A stretch of DNA of 64,000 bases. It comes from Phlebotomus papatasi. Taxonomy: Eukaryota; Arthropoda; Insecta; Diptera; Psychodidae. The DNA is taken from NCBI RefSeq assembly GCF_024763615.1, contig NC_077222.1:7130001-7194000 (forward strand), read 5' to 3'. Each line of letters opens with the position of its first letter. The stretch's first letter is position 1. The translations under genes and the position numbers were made by a program. Positions 20,756-32,640 of this stretch are shown here, piece by piece. Under the pieces are notes generated by a model, which ran no database searches, was not told where the DNA came from, and worked only from the letters and a program-made list of their open reading frames with translations.

Positions 20756-23700
20756 TCAACGGTCTTCCCTCCATGCTCCGTATTCAATTCTGGCCAGACC
20801 TGTGTCGCATCGCACAAAATCTCTGTCTGATTGGGGCGTTATGAAGCTCCTTTCGGGAACTGACTCAACATTTGAGTTGGCGCAGAATAAATGAGCTGCA
20901 GTGAACTTTTTGATCTCCGCCAGTTGCTCTGCAAGTGGGAAATATTTTCAATTTCAGTCCGGAAGTGAGTTAAATGAGGAGAGAAAAAAAGGGGAGAGAT
21001 TCTATACCTTCTGTGAATGGATTTACTCCGTCAGTTCGATCGTAGAAGAAACGATCTCCAGCGCGGAATTGACGGAATTGCTCCAAAATGATGCGTTTGA
21101 ATGTTGGTCCAATTAGTGCGCCTTCCGTGCTCTCCAGGGCACCTCCGACCATCAAATCAATGTCATAGACGCATTTATAGACCTTCTTCAATTTTGCAAT
21201 GATCTAAAAAAGTGAAAATAAAAGTTTGAAACGTTAAAACCTTGAAAAGAGAAAAAGGTAAGTCGAGACACACACCAGAGGGACGCAAAAATAGTAGAAA
21301 GCTTTGCTTAAAGTCCTTCCATTACCCAATTTTTTTTTACCAAAATAATTACATTTTCAAATAACATTGTTATTTTTTTTACTTTATAAAAATTCATAGA
21401 GAAAATAATGTAATACAGCAAATTCATAGATATCTTAGATAGATACGCGTATGGTTCGTGTCTCTGCTATTTTTACTGAAATTTAGTCGGAATGCATGAA
21501 AATTAGTTTGTGAGTTGAATTTACAGGGTAATGGCCGGTAATGGCTCCTGCATACCTTTTAGATCAGGAAAATTTCATAAAGTCAAAATTCATATCCCTT
21601 TCTTTCATAAAAGCTTTGCATATGTCTATATTGCTCTCTCGCACTCTTCTTCTTCTTTTGAACGTCACACCAAATTAAATTTAGTTCAGTCGAATTTTGA
21701 GACCGAAAGAATAGGATAGACTTATGCAAAACACGTCGGAAAGAAACGGATGCGAATTTTTATTTTACGAAATTTTTCGGATCTAAAAGGTGTGCCGGAA
21801 CCATCAAGAATAGCCTCGAGACAATTTTACAACCATTTCTGTTGCCGAGAACAGCTTTCTTCACAATATTCTTTACTCACAAAATTCAGCTCATAATCGA
21901 ATTTGCACAAATTCTGAGGTCGCTTCTAGAGAATCTCTAAAGCAGGGATGTGCAAGAATCGTTTGAAACCGAATAAACGTCAAAATAAGTTTACAGTTAG
22001 CGTTTTGACAATTGACGAACAATTTTTAATTGACGGTTATTCGGTTTCAAATGGTTCCTGCTTTCCTCTGCTCTAAAGAACCTCTAAATAAACTTTTCTG
22101 GGCTTTCACTGATCATTTTCTATAGTCTTCATCCAATAGGCTTAATTTTTTATTTGGCTATGAAGTAGGTTTCAATTTTGAGGTTATATGAAACATAACC
22201 TGAAAAATAAGAGAAATATTTTATTTTTCCCTTACATATTGAGTCGGGATGCAATTTTTATCGAGAAATTCTGAAAGAAACCCAGGCTGTAAACTCTTTT
22301 TATCATAAAATTTTCTTTAAAAAAACAATCTTAAATTGATTATGATTGGAATTTATTAACCTTATTAACTATCGTACGTGGATATTTAATCAAAAAAATT
22401 AAACCAGTAGTTTTATTTATCTATCAGATCTTGAGAACCAGTAATATAAGTTGTTTTACACGAATTACATCTTATATTTTTTTTAAAACCTAGAATTTTG
22501 ACGTCTACCCAAACTTAACCTCACATTTCAAAATAAGATCTTAATCAGACAAGATAATTGGACGCACTGATTTTGTTATTTTGTCAAAACGTAATATTCA
22601 CAGAATCCTCTAATAATTAATTAAAAATCAATGAAATTTTAAAAACAATATTTTTTCATGGTTATAGTACAGTTTAAATGTCAAAATTCAGTGGTATGTT
22701 TACTATTTTTATTTACAGCAATTTGTTTTCACTGAAACCCTATTTCAATACGTCAATTGTTTTCGCAAAATAATGTAATTTAAAATGGCATTGCATAAAT
22801 GAGCAGTAAAAAGTTAAAATTGATCAGTAACAAAAAAATGAAACAGTGATATTATCGTCCAAATTTTGGCAAAGGGAAAATAAAGGGCTTTTCACTCTAT
22901 ATGGAACAATTTTAAATGTTAAATATGTAAATTAGGCCCATTTTTGTAAAGATTTAAGTTTTTTACTGACCATAATTAGATATTTTACTGCTCATTTTTA
23001 ATTTTTTACTGCCCATTTACAATTTTTTACTGCTCGTTTGTTTTTTTTGCCATTTGAAACGGTTAAAGCTCATTAAATTAAAATTTTCGTCATAGTTCAA
23101 AGGTTATTCTAAGCCAAATGTAACCTCAAATTCCTAGATAATATTTTTCAAATGGATAAGGGGTTACGTTACTTAAGAACATAGAGGTTACATTTAATTG
23201 CGAAGTATGTATATTGTTCCACGTAGAAGACACAGTGCATTTGTTTAAAAAGAATTCGCATGAGTTAAGTATAAAGATTTGTTTAAAACGTCAGGTTATA
23301 TTGGTCTTAACCTGAAATTATCTTATTGTCGAATGAAAATCATTTTGATTTACAACCCTTATACAATCTTTATTAGGGCAAGATGTTACGAAGGGCAAGA
23401 AAATAAGGTTCTGTCGATCCTAACCTCAAAATATAAGAAATATTTTAAAGGTGAAGTCCTTTGAATTTACCGCGTGGATCAAATGTTTAATATTGTTTTG
23501 GTTTCGAGTAACAATAATAATTAGAGAGAATGTTTTTGCATAATATAGACATCAAAATTTAAAGTTATAAGGGAAGAGCACCAGCGATCGGCAGTGTTCC
23601 TCGGATCGTCAGGTTAATACCACATTGTTGCTCCAAATTAAATGATTTTTTTTAAAAATTTTATTAGCTACTTTTTACCATTTACTCTCACAAGAATATA

Positions 23701-26700
23701 GTGCATTAACTCAAATTTAATTTATAAAACCAATTTTCCTGTGACACCTGATTAAATTCCTGACGATCCGAGGTACAGAGTGCAAGTTTGCAATTACACA
23801 TATTTTTTTATTATTTTTATTGTAAAAATTAAAAATTCAAAAGCAGAGATATAATTAAAGGGATCACTAATGTATCAATTAGCATACATAAAAATACCAA
23901 ATAATGTTTTGAGGATTATATTTTCAACTAAATATGGAGCATGTGTCTTTACATTCCGATCCGGGGTACTCTTCCCATAACTTCGTAAATACATTTCTCA
24001 GTTCGAAATAGTTTTAAGGATAAAATGAATAAATTTCGGTTAGTGAAAATTAATAGTTTGTTGAAATTGTTTTGGAATATCATTCGCACGCAGACGCAGT
24101 AAAAATTGTAGGTTATAACTCTTTTATTTTTGAGGTTAAAATTAAAATAGACACATGAACAGTATAGTTCCTCAAATTTGAATAATATTTCCAAAAAAAT
24201 AACGGAATTGATGTGAAATGCATTTTCCCTAAGTAAGAAAAATAATCTTTAATAGGGTAAAGTGATATAATTTAGAATTAGTGTTACAAGTTGGACAGTT
24301 CGCCGGTAGAAGTTGGACATGGCTTTTTCTTGATAAATACAGTACAAAATTTGTTTTTAAGCACAAGGAACCACATTATAAAACTAAAGCATTAAAAATA
24401 TACAAATAAAAATGAAGTACTAAATTTATCAAGACAAAAAGCCCTGTCCAAATTGTACCGCATTGTCCAACTTGTACCATTTACCCTATATCAATGGAAT
24501 TTATTGTGAAATAAATGGAATTTTTTGCGAAAGTTAATATAATACGATAATATTGAGCTAGTATAACCTCAAATTTTACATTTTGAACTCGTTCAAATTT
24601 GAAGAGCTCAAATTTGAGGAACTCCACTGTAATAAGAATTTTTGGGTTATACACAACTTTTAACCTTAATATTTATTTTTTTAATTATATTATTTGGTTA
24701 AAGATTATTTAAAAAAGTTTACTTTTAAAAATTTATTGCGTGTGTTTTTGATCAGACTGCTGCTCGCTTGGTATGTAAGCCCAAGAAATTTTGTGTTTAT
24801 GCACAAAGAGGCGACAATCATAACCAGTGATTCCCAACTTTACCAATTACACCCGAATAGAGACAGGAAAAATTTCCTGCCTCCTCCCAGACTTGAACTG
24901 GGGGCCTTTCGCTGTCTAGGCGAATGCTCTATCAACTGAGCTATGGGGGCACTGGCTCTGATTGTCTTTGCCACTGATCTCAACCAATTGCCATGTGCAC
25001 ATCAACTCGTTCTGACTCACACCGAGCCTAAGCTTAAAAATTTAAGCTGTTTCTAACTTTTAAGGTCTTCTAAATATTTAATTAAACTGTTTTTGTAACT
25101 AGCTTACCTTGTAATCAAGGACTACGCGCAAGTCATCAAAGGTCTTGATGTTCTTGTATCCGCAATACTCCAAATATTTCACATAAGAATTTAGTCCATG
25201 ATCTCGTCCTCTTTGAATATCTGCAGCGAGTAAATCCAAGCCCATGTCCCCCCTTTCTGGACTTTTAAAAACTTTAGTCAAGATTTCCTGCCCAAATCCT
25301 TCCAAGTTGACGCGTTGTCTCATCATTCCCTGAAGAATAGGTTCATATCTAGTTCTTAGTATCGTTGTGTTTCTGATACTGTCCGACATTGTAATGGTCT
25401 CTTCGTTGCCCATTCTATCGACCATGATGAAATTATCGGGGACGAAGGCGTGGAAGATTCTGTATGCACAAGATGCAAATTCATTCGCCGTTGTGGCCCT
25501 TGCCCTTGGGTCGGGTTCCCCGAAATCAAAAGTTACTTCATCTGTTGCTTTGGGCCCAAAGAAAGATGGAACGAATTCATTTAAGATCACGTGTTGATAT
25601 TGAGCAATGCAGATGCGTCTAGCTTCTTGGAACAGTCTTTCGTCGTCCCAGTGGGAATTCAGGGTGGACAAAATCAGGCATAGTCGGTTGTGGTGTCGGA
25701 AGAAAAGGGATGAAAAGATGGTCAGGAAGGGTGTCTCATTGACACGAGTATCTCCAGTAAGGTAGCAGGCATTTGAGGTGCAATCAGGAACCTCAGGGAG
25801 AATATTATCTTCATTCATTATCAGTCTACCACCTTCGAAGGTTCTCAGGTTATTTGAATCTAGTTCAGTCCCTCCGTAAACGTTTGATAAGTCAAAATAT
25901 GCGGTCGCATGATTCACTTGCTGGGCAGCTGATAGGGTTCTTCCGAAAGGTGAAATAGTCTCTGACCGAAGGAGATTCACGCAACCGATTGAATGAGCTT
26001 GGTAGTCAGGATCTCGTGGACTGATCTCAATTGGGATGCAAGCAGGATTTCGTTCGTATGGCGATAAGACCCTAGAGTTCCTCCTATCACAGCATTGAAT
26101 TCCATCGTCGGAAAATACTTTTAAAAGAAATCGAAAGGAGAAGTTTAAAACTTTAAGAAATTAAATCTAGGGTGTAGAGCCCTCTAGCGGGAGTATTGCA
26201 GAGATATAAGGTCCAACAATCTTGGGAGAGTATCTCAAGATCAGGAGGTATCTCATTAAAAATATTTAACGTTTAAACTTATCCGGCAATCAAAGACCTT
26301 TCAAATGAATCCAACCTAGTCTCAATCAGTTAAGAAATACGCTCCGTAGAGCTTTTTAACATTCGACCTTGAAAATCACTAAAAGGAAGGACTAGGGGTC
26401 ATTCACGTACATTTCTTAGGGTAATAAAGTTATGCAGGAAAATCTTAGAGTTTCAGTCTATAAGTTCATTATAAGTTCAGTCTACTTACAATTTTGTGTG
26501 TGAATTTGTTGAGCTACGTCGTGGGCAATGATTTGACCAAACATCAAACTTGCAATGTTTGGCATTCTACTTAAGTCCAATTTATCAACACTATCCTCGT
26601 AAGGATTGCGATTGCGAAAAAGGTAGACAACAATGTTGCGAGGTGCTGCCAGTAAACGCAAGTCTGATCCCTTTCTTATTGCATGAATATCGTCATAGTA

Positions 26701-29700
26701 CCAGGGTAGAGTGATTCTAGAAAAGGTCGTAAGGGTACTCCCTGCCAAGGGATTCGTTAGGCTATTGCAAGTTCCATTAATTGAGCGATAAGGCGCTTCA
26801 GGATCACATTCGACGGTCCATCTAGCTGTGTCCGCGATTGGAGGAAGGTATCGGCTGAGGTCATAGAGCCACTGATAGAAATTCTTCTCGGATAGATCCC
26901 TTTTTGTCACATTTCTGTAGAAGACTAAATGGAGGAATGCCGAGGATTTCAGGAGGATCTTTGAGGTGCGGAAAGCTTCTGGGATACTCGCAGGCAAGGG
27001 AAGTCTGAAATTTCTCAGACTGTGATATGCGATCTACGTCAAAGGAATGTGAATTAGGAATGGGTAAAAATATTTTTGCACTGTTGCATACATCACCAGG
27101 TTCCATGATAATTCCAAGTTCAAAAAGCTGCCTTTCGTACATCTCCTGGAGTTCTTGCTTCCTCGTGGCATTTTGGTACACTTCCAATACATAACTAAGT
27201 TTATTTCGGAGAAAACAAAATGGAATTAAAATAAAGAAATTTGAAGTTATTAGACGGCCTAGATTGATCGATAGTTGCGTCAAGGATTCTAAATTCTAAA
27301 CGCCTCCTTTTGAATTACATTAGAAAATTACATTTCTCTAAAAAGAAAATAAGCCTTTTTTTAATTGATAACAAATAAAAGAAATGTAGGGTGAGTGTGC
27401 CAAATTTCGGCATAGTTTTACATGTAAACGCCAATGTTTTAAGTTTGAAATGTAATATTTTTAATTCAAATTGACATTTTTTGTTGCTTTTTTATAAGGA
27501 GTGTTGTTTGGAACCTTGTAGACAGTTTATCGTCTTTATATTCCCTAAAATAATCCTTAATACATTTTAAAATGAATAAAAATGTAAACATAGCATTGGT
27601 GGCCAATTCCGGCCACCTTCATTCTCATAGTTCCTTGCCTTTTCGGAATACTTCCAATGCCTTTTTCAGAGTATGCAAAAACTAAAAATTCATGGAAATT
27701 TGAGGAACAAAAAATGTGGCCGGAATTGCAAGCTGGCCGAAATTTGGTACACATACCCTATTTTTCTAAAAAAAACATTTCTCTAAAAGAATAAGCGTTT
27801 TTTAAGTTACAGGTACTATTTTTTCGTATTTTTATTTTCATATTTTCGTAAAATGCAAAGCGATAAAAAACAGTTTGATTGAGATAATAACATCAATTTA
27901 TCAATCGAATATCATTCTAGATAATCAAGGTATTGGAATATGGAATATTCATTGTAAAACAATGACCAAATAATTTAAAAAGTGAACTGCTGGAACATAT
28001 AAAAAATATTAAGAAAAAAATAAATCTAAGTAAATCAAATAAGGCTTCAATTTATATCATTACAATGATGTTCGAATGAAAACAGGACAATAAAAAAAAA
28101 TAAAAATAAACATAAACTAATCTAAAAAAACCTAATTTAGAACAGACAGTTTATAATTCTAAAAATTCATATAACCTTTGAAAAAATAAAATCACCGGAA
28201 ATCTAAAATTCAGAATGATTTTAATTGAGGAAATACCTTTTTCACAGCCTTACCAATAATTTAAGATTCATAGCATAATTTGAATATAGGATAATTCTTG
28301 ATTCTTTTAGCTGATGCATCATGTTTTCGCTTATTATACGGTGTTCAAACTAGAGGATGTGTAATTTATAAATAAGAAACAGGTGTTTAAGAACCTAAAT
28401 GAATTTTAAGAATCTAAAGATTTATTTGTTCTGATACACTTAAAATTTCTCTACAATACTCGCCCATTTTGATATTATAGAACTTAATCCATATAGCTAA
28501 ATCTCAGTTAGACTTTAATGTTAAACGGTTTTCGGACTAAAGCTTTAGCCCAGTTCCCGAAAGGGTTTTTAATTACTGAAAATAGCTACAGAGATTTTTC
28601 AAAATCAGAACCCTTAATATATCCTTCTCACAAATAATCCTGATAGAAATTTGCATCGGTTGAACGGGTTAAACCAAGCATGTGGCAAGTTAATTTTTTT
28701 TATATGGAGCTATTTGAAGCCAATTCCTAAATTGATCTCGAACTCAGCTCACAGTGCTCCGAGGAAAAAATTTATTTAAACAAAAATTAAGTATATTTAT
28801 CCCTCCATAAGGAAAGGTATCTTATAATACGCAAAAACTTCTCACTTTTTTATTATTTAGTGTAACGGTCGCGAGTGCAAAAAAATTCCCATATAAATTT
28901 AATTCGAAGTATGAGAAAGTGGCTTCAAATTTCAGGCAACTTGGCAGGGGCGTGGGTTAAACCATATTTCTTAAGCCTAAAGCCGTATTTAGGTCTAATT
29001 TTCTATCATTTTTATGAGTTTTTGTAGCATTTTAATTAACTAATTTCTAGTCTTAAAATGAGTTTAAACCTAGTCCTAATAAAAATAAATACAAGAATAA
29101 ATATATTTTTATTAGAATTTTTCTAGGTTTTTGTTTTTTTTTAATGCAATGGCTTCTCGTCGAATTGTTGCAACCGTTGTAACCTTCTTATTAATTCCCG
29201 TCATTAGAGACTTCACAACCCCGTATCCGCGATCTCGGGCGGTTTTCTTTCACGTTCTCTCGAAATCCGGAAAATTTTCAGATGTCTGACCCTTCTTCAT
29301 GAATTTATTCAATATATCTGACGAGTTCTACGTGGTTGCAGCTCTTCCGGTGTTCGCCAGAGAATTCGTTTCTTTTCAAAAAGCTTTCGACCCTTGGTGT
29401 GGGCCTTCGTCAAGTCGGTCAATTAAAGTCGTTTTACACTTTTGTGTCTCGAAATACCACACGTTACCCTACCCTAAATGTTGAAGTGGCAAAGTGTTAT
29501 TGTTAGCACACGAAAGACGAAATTTCAAATTATAAAACGACTTTAATTGACCCACTGAGGAAGACCCACACCAAGGGTCGAAAGCTTTGGTAAAAATTCG
29601 AAGTCTTTCATTTTGAAAAGAAACGAATTCTCTGGTGAACACCGGAAGAGCTGCAACCACTTCTTCAAAACTCCCCAGAGTGTTTCTCGATTTTCGGAGT

Positions 29701-31707
29701 GTAGGACGGATTAAACATCTTTCTCATAGCCTTGGAATCCTATGAAAATATGATCGTTGAGTTTCCGCGACCTTGTTTTAGCATTTTGACGGTGTTTGTC
29801 GCTCCGACGGGGTGCAGCCCGAGCTTTGTAGATTATCAAACTATTCCTCTTCTTTATTTTATGGACCAAGCTACAACGTATTCCCATTTTTTGCCAACAT
29901 TTCGCACGGAAAGATTGAGTTAATTCTCGAAAAGCTTTTCCATCTTCTAGTTCTGTATTTCAGGCTTTCAGCTACTTCCTCCTGGCTTCTGAGCAACATT
30001 GTTGAGTTCCTTGAACCGAATTATAATCTTCCAGACGGTGGTGCGACACACTTCCCGGTCAATTTCGCGATCTCAGCATAACTCGCATTTGGATTCTTGA
30101 GATAATTGTCAACTTTTGCGAATGCTCCTCATCTTTTTGCAATAACTCAGTCAAAAATTAATATTTTTTAACAATAATTTCACCTAAAGGAAGCTGATTA
30201 AATTCTCTTGAAGCTACAAAGAATAAAACAAAAAATCCAAAGCCTACTATGACTAACTTCATGTCAAGCGAATGGGAATCTTCGTGCACACGCTTTAATC
30301 GGTATCAGAAGGACCTTTTAAATTTTTAAAAATACAAAACATTTTGAGACAAGATTGGAATAGTTGAAGTGTATAATATATCTTTATCTCAGAATTGAGA
30401 AGAACATTTACATTTATGAAATTGTGATTATAAAAGGGATCCATCGATTTATAATTTGCGAAAAAACCAGCGTTTTAATATCCTTTTCCAGAAAGTTAAG
30501 GTCTGGTAGAGCATTCCACCACGCTAATATCTCAAACTTCTAATTAGTTTTGTCTTTTATTACAAAGGAAGCAATAAAATCGTTAAGTTTCTTTCTAAGG
30601 AAGATACCTTAACTTGTGAATTGATGTATCACTCAATTATTTTAAAAGCATCCGAAGTAAAATATATATAAAAATGTTATCCTAGATACTTTAAATTATA
30701 AAATAACTTAGGGGAAAGTGCCCATGCTTCGTAAGATCCTAAGCTTCGTAGGGGGAAGTGGGACACCTTTGAAAGTGGGATACCTTTGAAATTGGGACTT
30801 TTCACATATTTTTAAATAAAATTGAGCCTTATCGTGAGTTAACTTAGATGCACAAACAGATTGAGAAGCTAAATTACATTATGATATGGCTCAGTTTCAG
30901 ATAAACGTAGGAGAAAAATCCCAATTTTAAAGGTGCCCCACTTTCAAAGGTGCCTCACTTCCCCCTAATGACTAAATTTTTGCTATGTTTCTCAATAGGA
31001 GGAAGTGGGGCACCTTTGAAAGTAGGACACCTTTGAAATTGGGATTTTACTCCTATGTTTAAATTTAAGGACCTGAGCCATATCATAATCATAAAGTAAT
31101 TTAGCTTCTCAATTTTATTTAAAAATAGGTGAAAAATCCCAATTTCAAAGGTGCCCCACTTTCTCTTAAATGTGACTCTGCAATATATTTTTTTTAAAAC
31201 TTCGGTTTCCCCTAGTTTTTAAAATAATATATTATTATTTATTGAGAAATATAAGAAAAATTTACATTTTTTCCTCAAAAATTTAACACTTTTTAGGTGT
31301 AAAAATATATCAACATTTTTTAATGTTAATTTTACACCTTATTAAGGGTGCAAGGTAAAATTAACATTTCCAGAATGTTATTTTAACTTTTTCGCATTTC
31401 TCTCAGTGTAGTCATTACGAAGCTTGGGATCGTACAAAGCGTACAAAGCATAGGCACTTTTCCCTATGTTATACTCCTGAATGTAACAAAGTCAGTCAGC
31501 ACTGCAAAATAATGATCCTGTCCATTTTTCTTGTAGTATCTTTATTTTCAGTTTATCCTCAAATAAACACATTGCTCACCGTTGATCTTCAAATCTGAAC
31601 ACAGAACTGTTAGTCCCAGGTTCCTCTCCATTCGAAAATGGAGATTCAATACACAAAGAACTCACAAAAAATCCCCAAGTCACAAGAACAATTAATAAAT
31701 AATTCAT
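20756..31707 (-). CDS. secreted animal-type heme peroxidase A, 6 exons
   Basis: Member of the animal heme peroxidase superfamily (insect chorion peroxidase/peroxinectin type), using H2O2 to oxidise donors such as tyrosines in eggshell, cuticle or immune melanisation. Exons in reading order: 31580-31707, 27092-27194, 26490-27033, 25108-26117, 21008-21203, 20756-20928 (717 aa, all phases agree). Signal peptide at residues 1-19 (MNYLLIVLVTWGFFVSSLC). Distal histidine His248 in 'GQIIAHDV'; distal arginine Arg383 and Glu386 in 'GDTRVNETP'; calcium loop 'TAYFDLS' at 330-336; proximal histidine His481 in 'YRIFHAF'; conserved 'DIQRGRDHG' at 558-566. The aspartate before the distal histidine that ester-links heme in myeloperoxidase is Ala247 here. 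Intron 2 (27034-27091, 58 bp) accounts for what looks like a frameshift. The substrate is unknown. It lies 1.5 kb downstream of peroxidase B. Confidence 0.92.
21543..21803. mobile_element. foldback element, good copy of the GATCAGG family
   Basis: Ends 'tggctcctgcatacctttta' and 'taaaaggtgtgccggaacca' pair, as do 'agatcaggaaaatttcataa' and 'acgaaatttttcggatct', and 'gcatatgtctatattgctct' with 'gaataggatagacttatgc'. In peroxidase A intron 4. Confidence 0.75.
21941..22063. mobile_element. short hairpin element with AGCAGG ends
   Basis: 'gtttgaaaccgaataa' near the left end and 'ttattcggtttcaaatgg' near the right are complementary, with 'gcaggg' / 'cctgct' at the outermost positions and 'ttgacaattgacgaacaa' near the centre. 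Confidence 0.6.
22064..23566. other. peroxidase A intron 4, mostly unassigned
   Basis: AT-rich intron sequence. A few units of the 'tttttactgcccattt' array lie at 22965-23045, and 'aggttaca/taacctc' words are scattered. No gene is seen. Confidence 0.45.
23567..23980. mobile_element. MITE with TAAGGGAAGAGCACCA ends, copy 2
   Basis: Matches 9101-9508 over most of its length: 'taagggaagagcaccagcga', 'cggcagtgttcctcggatcg', and the right end 'gtactcttccca'. The right terminus is slightly worn compared with copy 1. Confidence 0.8.
24160..24629. mobile_element. MITE with CAGTAGAGTTCCTCAAATTTG ends, split copy
   Basis: Left end 'cagtatagttcctcaaattt', right end 'caaatttgaggaactccact(g)'. The interior matches the fuller copy at 45668-46008 but lacks about 60 bp near the left end, and is interrupted by the TAGGGTAAAGTG element at 24253-24488. 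Confidence 0.75.
24253..24488. mobile_element. MITE with TAGGGTAAAGTG ends, copy 2 (nested)
   Basis: Close to copy 1 at 10368-10595, with the shared interior 'aaatttgtttttaagcacaa' and 'aatgaagtactaaatttatc'. It is inserted within the element at 24160-24629, so it is the younger of the two. Confidence 0.8.
24878..24950 (-). tRNA. tRNA-like sequence, anticodon position AGA, probably a pseudogene or SINE head
   Basis: A 73-nt cloverleaf can be drawn: T8-A9, D arm 'GCTC...GAGC', anticodon stem TTCGC/GCGAA with loop CTAGACA, variable loop of 5, T arm CCCAG-TTCAAGT-CTGGG. The anticodon position reads AGA (serine), but serine tRNAs have a long variable arm that is absent here, and the acceptor stem has mismatches at C4-A69 and A7-A66. 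A short hairpin and a T run follow. It lies inside peroxidase A intron 4. A decayed tRNA or the head of a tRNA-derived SINE is more likely than a working tRNA. Confidence 0.45.
26118..26489 (-). other. peroxidase A intron 3
   Basis: 372 bp with good splice sites ('gtaagt' donor, 'cttttaaaag' acceptor). No repeat or other feature was recognised. Confidence 0.7.
27387..27760. mobile_element. MITE with TAGGGTGAGTGTGCC ends, copy 2
   Basis: Left 'tagggtgagtgtgccaaatt', right 'aatttggtacacataccc(ta)'. The interior follows 2637-3062, including 'aatacattttaaaatgaata' and 'tagcattggt'. It is about 50 bp shorter than copy 1. In peroxidase A intron 1. Confidence 0.75.
27761..29169. other. peroxidase A intron 1, unassigned part
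   Basis: AT-rich. Around 28520-28570, 'ttttcggactaaagctttag' and 'cccagttcccgaaagg' resemble the 'cttcagactagaggtttagc' family at 43720, 48258 and 49987. Nothing else is recognised. Confidence 0.4.
29170..30150 (-). pseudogene. broken Tc1-like transposase with an inserted foldback element
   Basis: On the minus strand, 30150 to about 29740 reads, across frameshifts and stops, as the N-terminal DNA-binding half of a Tc1/mariner-type transposase: 'YLKNPNASYAEIAK', then 'RTTVWKIIIRFKELNNV', then 'KARAAPRRSDKHRQ'. A short piece near 29240-29165 ('VVKSLMTGINKKV') resembles the extreme C-terminus of such proteins. The catalytic DDE middle is missing and a foldback element (29331-29660) stands in its place. 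It cannot be active. It lies in peroxidase A intron 1. Confidence 0.55.
29331..29660. mobile_element. foldback element with GCTCTTCCGGTGTTCGCC ends
   Basis: Left 'gcagctcttccggtgttcgc' and right 'gaacaccggaagagctgc' are complementary, as are 'agaattcgtttcttttcaaa' and 'ttttgaaaagaaacgaattc', and 'ttcgacccttggtgtggg' with 'cccacaccaagggtcgaa'. A shorter relative is at 42466-42632, and a distant one, sharing only the gttcgcc core, is at 41131. Confidence 0.8.
30749..30967. mobile_element. hairpin element TAGGGGGAAGTGGGACACC (nested)
   Basis: Left 'tagggggaagtgggacacct' with 'ttgaaattgggactttt'; right 'cccaattttaaaggtgcccc' and 'gcctcacttccccc(ta)'. The arms contain repeated 'cctttgaaa' words. 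Confidence 0.75.
30996..31168. mobile_element. hairpin element TAGGAGGAAGTGGGGCACC (nested)
   Basis: Left 'taggaggaagtggggcacct' and right 'aggtgccccactttctctta', with 'aattgggattttactcctat' paired to 'aggtgaaaaatcccaattt'. Close relative of the element at 30749-30967, possibly from a local duplication. Confidence 0.7.
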
Positions 31708-32640
31708 TATCACTTTTGTCTTTGCGTCCAACAAATAATTATTGCGGAAGATCCGCCTGGGTGATAATTTAGATCGTAACTGAGTAGTTTGCAAGCCCGA
31801 TATGGTAATTAGTAAGAGTCACTAATGAAAATTTCTTGTTTTTTATGTACATTTCACTTCAATGTCAGTTATTCCATGAGATCAGCAAAATGCAGCATAA
31901 ACTTGGAAAGTGTTTTCCAAACAAGAAGTCATATTTAGATAATAGTGGAGCATGTGACAAAATGTTGATGGAAAAGTGCCGTAGAAGAATTTCACTTTCA
32001 TTTGTGAATGACTTGGTGGATGATTGAAAGCAACAGTTTAATGTTGGTATGTAATTTTATTCTCCATGCTTTTCTATTTCACATTGATTTGTCTATTAAA
32101 TATACTTTTTGATGATCTCTTTTACAATTTTTTTTTGGAATATTTTCTAAAATATACTTATAGAGTTAAATGAGAGGAAGGGAGTTTTTTCTTTGTTATG
32201 AAGAGAGGTAAAATGTAACAAAAATTCGGGCAAAGGGTTAGTTATGCAAAATGAGGTTATGTTTGATATCGCTGGGTTGCTAAAATTTTTTTATTGTTCC
32301 AGAGAATTGATAGAAAATTGTGCCAATTTGTATAAGATCCTTGATTATTAGACCCAATTCTTTTTTTTACTTAAAAAGTTAAAAATGTGAGGTTATGGTA
32401 AGCATAACCTTAAAAAAAATTATCCTAATTTAAAGTGAAACAAACTTTAAGAATTCCCCAAATGTAAGCAAATATTAACATTATAATTATTAATAACTTT
32501 ACATTTGAACCTGTTGGTATAATTTGATAATTAGGCCAATTGAGTAAACTTAAGAATAAGGTTTGTAGGTTATGTGGTTAGGTACCTAAGATCAGAATTC
32601 GAATAATGCCATTATTTACAAAACGTTTTTTTTTAGAAAC

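Larger units (their letters stand above)
30709..31466. mobile_element. hairpin element with TAGGGGAAAGTGCCCATGC ends, containing two others
   Basis: Left 'taggggaaagtgcccatgct' and 'cctaagcttcgta' pair with right 'tacgaagcttgggatcgtac' and 'cataggcacttttccc(ta)'. Two smaller hairpin elements (30749-30967 and 30996-31168) sit inside. A simple copy of the outer element is at 32641-32829. It ends just before the intron 1 donor of peroxidase A. Confidence 0.7.

Noticed and set aside
27557..27754. 65-codon minus-strand open frame
   Set aside because: It lies wholly inside the TAGGGTGAGTGTGCC MITE.
31705..31794. N-terminal extension of peroxidase A
   Set aside because: The upstream frame opens with a non-ATG codon; the ATG at 31707 starts a proper signal peptide.
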